Of a stretch of DNA of 15,145 bases, positions 12,701 to 15,145 are shown in pieces (the first letter of the stretch is position 1; each line of letters starts with the position of its first letter). The translations under genes were made by a program, and so were the position numbers. Under the pieces are notes generated by a model. That model was not told where the DNA came from and searched no databases. It was given only the letters and a program-made list of their open reading frames with translations. The DNA is from Chloroflexota bacterium (GTDB lineage: Bacteria > Chloroflexota > Limnocylindria > Limnocylindrales > Limnocylindraceae): the NCBI GenBank assembly GCA_003476885.1, contig DMUR01000023.1:971-16115 (forward strand), in the 5' to 3' direction.

Positions 12701-13433
12701 CAGTGAGGAGCGTGTGACGCTCGGTGCAATCGTGACGAACGTTCGAACGCTGGTGACGAAGGCGGGGGCGGCGATGGGAATTCTCACCATTGAAGATCTG
12801 ACGGGGAGTATTGAGGTTGTTGCCTTCCCGAAGACCTGGGAGGCCACGCGCGACGCATGGGTTGAGGGCGAACCACTGCTCGTCGCTGGCCGCCCTGAGC
12901 TGCGTGGTGAAACGTGGTCAATCATCTGTGAATCCGTTCTCCCGTGGGAAGAGGCGCAAGCGCTCACGCCAGAGGGGATCGCCGCGCACTTGGCGAAGAG
13001 CACAGGGGGGACGCGTCGCTTCGCACCTCGCAACAGCACCCCGTCTGGCGCGCTGCCCCGAGGTCTCGTCCCTGAGGAGCGCGAAGGAGAGATCGCGACG
13101 CCACGTCCAGCGCCACCCGCCAGCGAGGCGGCGGCGGATCCTGTTGAGGCGCCAGCGGGGGCGGCGCTCCACATTCGATTCAGCCCAGGGCAATCGGTGG
13201 AGGAGACGGTGCGCGCAATGGAGGTCGTGAAGTCTGAACTCCGCTCGCGCCCCGGGAGCACCAAGGTTGTGATCTATATCCCGCAGGCTGGAGGGGCGCA
13301 GCAGCTACCCATGGAGATCCGTAGCGGCGTAGCCTGGGATCCGAGCTTCCCTGCGGCGATTCGAGGCCGCGTTGGCGCAACCGCCGTGCGCTTTGACATC
13401 CTTTCTGAGGGCGAATCACTCCCTGCCGCCTAA
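9783..13433 (+). CDS. dnaE: DNA polymerase III alpha subunit DnaE
   Basis: Catalytic subunit of the replicative polymerase, 1216 residues, full length for bacterial DnaE. Seen in order: a PHP domain (HLHVHTEFSLLDG, ITDHGALYG, GVETYV, TNDLHY) that appears to retain metal ligands; the polymerase core with catalytic aspartates Asp401 and Asp403 in PDIDIDFEDGRREE and Asp551 in LLKFDFLGL; and fingers/palm signatures VALYRPGPM and FNKAHATCYGLIAYQTAYLK. A tandem HhH follows near residue 816 (KNVGAGAAESI), then a clamp-binding motif QVSLF at residues 903-907. An OB fold covers about 975-1060 (VTLGAIVTNVRTL) and a C-terminal domain about 1129-1210. A low-complexity Pro/Ala/Arg linker lies between OB and C-terminal domains. 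The start is GTG at 9783, immediately before the conserved N-terminus, with no Shine-Dalgarno. No intein interrupts it. It is probably monocistronic, since the next gene has its own candidate promoter. Confidence 0.98.
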   Translation: MSKKPDFTHLHVHTEFSLLDGMSKIDALMDETKALGMDSIAITDHGALYGTVQFVQAATKRGIKPIIGVETYVARRGMGDKEGKADQQPFHLVLLATSATGYRNLCRLVTDAHLDGMYYKPRIDLEHLAKHSEGLIGLSGCLNGEIARALEVDDWEHARALAGRYGDIFGKDRFYLEVQDHGLPEQKRLNEQLFKLAPEVGLPLVLTNDLHYVKATQQEAHDVLLCIGTASNLETPNRMRFNSGDFYLKSPAQMAALFPDRPELLRNTRVISDAVDFNLPLGQLRMPDVEVPKGESVDSWLRKEAERGLVRRYGSPSDAARQRMDYELGVILKMGYGAYFLIVADFVRFAREQGIATTCRGSAPGSIVTYALGITPVDPLHYDLPFERFLNEDRVTMPDIDIDFEDGRREEVIRYVAQKYGESQVAQIITFGTMAARAAIRDVGRVLGKSYGDVDRLAKAVPEKLGTTLAQARKDSDFKSLAESSDYAPLVGLAEQLEGVVRNASTHAAGVVISREPLTEIMALQRATNSDGVMTQIEMHGVEALGLLKFDFLGLANLTILRTAVDRIKAAYGVAIDLDTIPLDDAKTFALLASGETSGIFQLESAGMRRYIKELRPTSVFDLAAMVALYRPGPMANIPSYIRRKHGTEAVTYLHPLLEPFLKRTYGVFVYQEDIMAAASALGGFSGPKADTLGYAVRKKKEDVLAGLKQEFITSAARRGVAPSVIEQVFQAFEPFANYGFNKAHATCYGLIAYQTAYLKANYTVEYMTSVLNAFRNKEDKVATAIAECRRLGIAILPPDVERSQLDFEPEGGAIRFGLLAVKNVGAGAAESIVAARSRDGDFRSLQDLCERIDLRLANKRVFEALAKVGALQKFGHPAQILLALDDVLSAGSSAQRERAAGQVSLFDSAPGLALSLAPTLPHVVEAPTRERLRWERELLGVYLSDHPMNSLAPLLAPHVTAFVGDFSDDSPASEERVTLGAIVTNVRTLVTKAGAAMGILTIEDLTGSIEVVAFPKTWEATRDAWVEGEPLLVAGRPELRGETWSIICESVLPWEEAQALTPEGIAAHLAKSTGGTRRFAPRNSTPSGALPRGLVPEEREGEIATPRPAPPASEAAADPVEAPAGAALHIRFSPGQSVEETVRAMEVVKSELRSRPGSTKVVIYIPQAGGAQQLPMEIRSGVAWDPSFPAAIRGRVGATAVRFDILSEGESLPAA

Positions 13434-13435
13434 GG

Positions 13436-13470
13436 CACGCTTCACGTAAACACGCTCCACCTAAACACGC
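13436..13470. repeat. Imperfect 15-bp direct tandem repeat between dnaE and the prenyltransferase gene
   Basis: Two head-to-tail units, CACGCTTCACGTAAA (13436-13450) and CACGCTCCACCTAAA (13451-13465), match at 13 of 15 positions. A third partial copy, CACGC, runs up to the -10-like hexamer. It fills nearly all of the 49-bp gap. It could be an operator, a spacer or slippage debris; nothing in the sequence decides between these. Confidence 0.6.
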
Positions 13471-13476
13471 CAGAAT
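13471..13476 (+). promoter_or_regulatory. -10 element of a candidate leaderless promoter for the prenyltransferase gene
   Basis: CAGAAT is followed by six bases (AGGGAC) and ATG, the same geometry as the gatC, CoA-binding and dnaE starts. The AGGG run ends only two bases before ATG, too close for a normal Shine-Dalgarno. The first base deviates from the TANNNT pattern, so this is the weakest of the four. Confidence 0.4.
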
Positions 13477-13482
13477 AGGGAC

Positions 13483-14508
13483 ATGACACTGAAGACCTAC
13501 GCCGCTGTCCTCCTTCGACAGTCGGCACCTGCTGGGGTTGATTGGAAGAGCATGCCGCTCCTCGCGCGCGCACTTCTCCTCGCCCGCGCATCGGTCCTTC
13601 CACTCACCGTTGTTGGCTCCGGCCAGGGGCTGCTCTACGCATGGTGGAAGGGGAGCATCAGTGACACGAGTGCAGGGGTGAGCGGACTCCTTCTCGGGCT
13701 CGCCGCATTCCTTGGGGCAAACCTTGCCCATGCAGCGAATAACTTGGCGAACGATTGGCGCGATTATCACGATGGCCTTGATCGACCAGGGTATCCGCGC
13801 GCAGATTACTCACCGCATCCGATCGCATCGGGCGCGATGTCCAGCCGGACGCTCTTCCTCACGATCGCAATCATCACTGGCCTCGCCGCCCTCCTCGGCG
13901 GCTTCGCGATGGTGATGCGGAGTGAGCCACTCCTTGGAGTCTTTGCAGTTGCTGGGCTGATCCTTTCGTGGGGGTACACCGATCCACCGCTCCGCCTAAA
14001 GCGACGCGGACTCGGCGAGCTCTCCGTCCTCCTCGTATGGGGGCCGCTCATGGGCGGCGGTACGTACCTTGCAGCAACGGGGTCGATTGACGGAACGGTG
14101 CTGCTCGCAACACTTCCATGGGGTGCGATTGCAACCGCAGTGCTCTTCGGGAAGCATCTCGACAAGATTGAGGCAGACAGCTCGCGTGGAGTTGGCACAT
14201 TTGTGGTGCGAATCGGTGAACGGCGCGCGCGCGCCGGAACGCTCCTCCTTCTCAGTGTCGGCTATATCAGCGTGGCGCTCTTCGGCCTCCTCGGCATCTT
14301 TCCGTGGATCGTTGCGCCGCTCGCGGGGCTCGGTGCGCTCTCAGCACTTCCCGCAATGAAGATTGTTGCTGCTCCGCGTCCGAGTGCTCCGCCGGCTGGA
14401 TACCCGCTCTGGCCGCTCTGGCATGTGAGCGCTGCATTCCTTGCTGGACGACCAGCGATGGGTGCGCTCTTCGTGGGGCTGATCCTCGGCACGCTCCTCG
14501 GCATCTAG
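13483..14508 (+). CDS. UbiA-family prenyltransferase (MenA-like first motif)
   Basis: Integral membrane prenyltransferase of 341 residues with about eight or nine hydrophobic segments. The first aspartate motif, NLANDWRDYHDGLD, has Asp91, Asp94 and Asp100 in the same spacing as MenA (dihydroxynaphthoate polyprenyltransferase of menaquinone synthesis); it binds the prenyl diphosphate through Mg2+. A basic/aromatic loop SWGYTDPPLRLKRRGLGEL, typical of the superfamily, follows at 162-180. The second motif reads GKHLDKIEADSSRG (223-236), where MenA-like proteins usually have an NN-x-R-D-x-x-x-D arrangement. Asp227, Glu230 and Asp232 can still chelate metal, but the pattern is shifted, so the acceptor may not be the MenA one. 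No other quinone gene is in the window to settle it. Confidence 0.85.
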   Translation: MTLKTYAAVLLRQSAPAGVDWKSMPLLARALLLARASVLPLTVVGSGQGLLYAWWKGSISDTSAGVSGLLLGLAAFLGANLAHAANNLANDWRDYHDGLDRPGYPRADYSPHPIASGAMSSRTLFLTIAIITGLAALLGGFAMVMRSEPLLGVFAVAGLILSWGYTDPPLRLKRRGLGELSVLLVWGPLMGGGTYLAATGSIDGTVLLATLPWGAIATAVLFGKHLDKIEADSSRGVGTFVVRIGERRARAGTLLLLSVGYISVALFGLLGIFPWIVAPLAGLGALSALPAMKIVAAPRPSAPPAGYPLWPLWHVSAAFLAGRPAMGALFVGLILGTLLGI

Positions 14509-14537
14509 CCGAGCGAGCAGTAGTTCCGTCTTCGGCT

Positions 14538-14750
14538 CTACTTCGTCTTCGCCTCGGGTCGCGCAACGCGCGCAGGGGGAGTGCTCAGCGCGGTGATCTT
14601 TGCAATCTCAACTTCAATGGCAGCGACGCGCGCGGCGGCGGTTCGCCATTCGGGCGACCCAGGCGTAAGGGATGCACGTTCGACGCGTGCCTGCGCATGC
14701 TCACGCATCAGCGTCTCGCGATCTGCTCGTGCTCCCTGCTGCTCCGTCAT
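14538..14750 (-). CDS. Small hypothetical protein downstream of tRNA-Leu genes
   Basis: A 70-residue frame starting MTEQQGARADRETLMREHAQ, rich in Ala, Arg and Glu, predicted to be mostly helical with a disordered C-terminus ending in PEAKTK. I recognise no family. The same frame stays open upstream through tRNA-Leu(TAA), but the start at 14750 is chosen because AGGGGG lies five bases before its ATG and the longer version would translate tRNA sequence. It follows the tRNA with a 13-base gap on the same strand, suggesting a common transcript. It converges with the prenyltransferase gene across 29 bases. Codon choice looks like neighbouring genes; existence is likely but not certain. Confidence 0.6.
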   Translation of the reverse strand: MTEQQGARADRETLMREHAQARVERASLTPGSPEWRTAAARVAAIEVEIAKITALSTPPARVARPEAKTK

Positions 14751-14755
14751 TGCTT

Positions 14756-14761
14756 CCCCCT
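14756..14761 (-). promoter_or_regulatory. Shine-Dalgarno between tRNA-Leu(TAA) and the 70-residue frame
   Basis: AGGGGG on the minus strand, five bases before the ATG at 14750 and two bases after the encoded CCA end of tRNA-Leu(TAA). It fixes the start of the small frame and is the only apparent function of the 13-base gap. Confidence 0.6.
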
Positions 14762-14763
14762 GT

Positions 14764-14851
14764 TGGTGCCGAAGGTGGGAGTCGAACCCACATGACCTTT
14801 TACAGTCGGCCGATTTTAAGTCGGATGCGTCTGCCATTCCGCCACTCCGGC
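14764..14851 (-). tRNA. tRNA-Leu (anticodon TAA)
   Basis: A class II tRNA of 88 bases including an encoded CCA. The acceptor stem GCCGGAG pairs with CTTCGGC (one G-T wobble), the discriminator is A, and the T arm reads GTGGGTTCGACTCCCAC. The anticodon loop is CTTAAAA, giving TAA and decoding UUA/UUG. The long variable arm (a GACT/GGTC stem) confirms the leucine class. The outermost anticodon-stem pair appears to be T-C, a mismatch that the neighbouring tRNA-Leu(CAA) does not have. It is second in a two-tRNA unit. Confidence 0.95.
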
Positions 14852-14878
14852 ACGCACATCGTAGCGCGAGGAGGGGCT

Positions 14879-14964
14879 TGGTACCGAAGGTGGGAGTCGA
14901 ACCCACATGACCTTTCAGTCGACCGATTTTGAGTCGGTTGCGTCTGCCATTTCGCCACTTCGGC
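14879..14964 (-). tRNA. tRNA-Leu (anticodon CAA)
   Basis: A class II tRNA of 86 bases including an encoded CCA. The acceptor stem GCCGAAG pairs with CTTCGGT (first pair G-T). The anticodon stem ACCGA/TCGGT is perfect, with loop CTCAAAA giving CAA, which decodes UUG. The T arm is identical to that of the tRNA-Leu(TAA) 27 bases downstream, and the two genes are alike over most of their length, suggesting an old tandem duplication. Confidence 0.95.
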
Positions 14965-14972
14965 GCTCCTGA

Positions 14973-14978
14973 ATCCTA
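14973..14978 (-). promoter_or_regulatory. -10 element of the candidate tRNA-Leu operon promoter
   Basis: TAGGAT on the minus strand, eight bases before the first base of tRNA-Leu(CAA). It is the same hexamer as before gatC and the CoA-binding gene, here in front of a noncoding RNA. This supports reading TAGGAT as a promoter element rather than a ribosome binding site. Confidence 0.5.
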
Positions 14979-14987
14979 GCGGTGCGG

Positions 14988-14993
14988 CATCAT
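14988..14993 (+). promoter_or_regulatory. Weak -10-like hexamer before the sigma factor gene
   Basis: CATCAT lies exactly six bases before the ATG at 15000, matching the spacing at the other candidate leaderless starts, but it fits the TANNNT pattern poorly. No Shine-Dalgarno is seen. It is reported only because of the shared spacing. Confidence 0.2.
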
Positions 14994-14999
14994 TACGGC

Positions 15000-15145
15000 A
15001 TGGGTGAGTTGAAGGGGCAGTCGCAGCACGAGCCGGAGGAGCGTCTACGCCTCCTTGGTGCCGCGCGGGCAGGTGACGCGGAGGCCTTCCGTGCCCTCTT
15101 CACCCCCGATCTTGACCTCGCTTGGAGGATGGCACTTCGGATCAC
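15000..15145 (+). CDS. Probable ECF-type RNA polymerase sigma factor, 3'-truncated by window edge
   Basis: Only 48 complete codons are visible. After a hydrophilic lead (MGELKGQSQHEPEERL) comes LLGAARAGDAEAFRALF and then LDLAWRMALRI. This matches the start of sigma-70 region 2 in ECF sigma factors, where an AGDxxAFxxL motif precedes the core-binding helix. The ATG at 15000 is the first start in this frame after the divergent tRNA promoter. Group and partner anti-sigma factor cannot be judged because the rest lies outside the window. Confidence 0.6.
   Translation, partial: MGELKGQSQHEPEERLRLLGAARAGDAEAFRALFTPDLDLAWRMALRI

Noticed and set aside
9783-13433. An intein or split in dnaE, a known intein insertion site
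   Set aside because: The frame is continuous at normal length and the catalytic motifs flow without an inserted splicing block.
14507-14537. Inverted repeat AGCCGA ... TCGGCT between the prenyltransferase gene and the convergent small frame, as a bidirectional terminator
   Set aside because: Stem of six pairs with a 19-base loop and no T tract on either strand; too weak to call a terminator, although its position between convergent genes is suitable.
14538-14906. A 122-codon version of the small minus-strand frame beginning at 14906
   Set aside because: Its first 52 codons run through tRNA-Leu(TAA) and into tRNA-Leu(CAA). The start at 14750 has a good Shine-Dalgarno and avoids the tRNA genes.

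Overview
The window is a compact stretch of bacterial chromosome, roughly 60% G+C by eye. It is almost entirely housekeeping genes with very short or negative intergenic distances. I see no insertion sequence, prophage gene, CRISPR array, intein or rRNA. The GatCAB amidotransferase, NAD-dependent ligase, PcrA/UvrD helicase, single-subunit-type DnaE and apparent leaderless transcription suit a streamlined Chloroflexota- or Actinomycetota-like bacterium. That placement is an inference of low confidence, because nothing here is taxonomically decisive.

Layout. (1) 1-4478, plus strand: the 3' part of a PcrA/UvrD helicase gene (5' end outside the window), overlapping ligA by one base; both are DNA repair and replication enzymes. 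(2) 4488-9225, plus strand: gatC, gatA, a class I aminotransferase gene, gatB, and a 93-residue predicted membrane protein. The first four are joined by successive ATGA overlaps and the last starts one base after gatB. The operon makes the tRNA-dependent amidotransferase that converts misacylated Glu-tRNA(Gln) and/or Asp-tRNA(Asn); the aminotransferase inside it is the unusual member. (3) 9234-9749, minus strand: a CoA-binding (YccU-type) protein, divergent from (4) 9783-13433, plus strand: dnaE, with only 33 bp between the start codons. (5) 13483-14508, plus strand: a UbiA-family prenyltransferase with a MenA-like first aspartate motif and a divergent second one. (6) 14964-14538, minus strand: tRNA-Leu(CAA), tRNA-Leu(TAA) and a 70-residue reading frame, read in that order. 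(7) 15000 to the end, plus strand: the N-terminus of a probable ECF sigma factor, divergent from the tRNA unit and cut by the window edge.

The most notable signal is regulatory. The first genes of four transcription units (gatC, the CoA-binding gene, dnaE, the prenyltransferase gene) each carry a -10-like hexamer (TAGGAT, TAGGAT, TAGACT, CAGAAT) exactly six bases before the start codon. This is the geometry expected of leaderless mRNAs. Most operon-internal genes (ligA, gatA, aminotransferase, gatB, and the 70-residue frame after the tRNAs) instead have clear Shine-Dalgarno sequences. The window therefore seems to show two modes of translation start sorted by position in the transcript. I did not find a clearly new multi-gene system; most genes are ordinary core genes.
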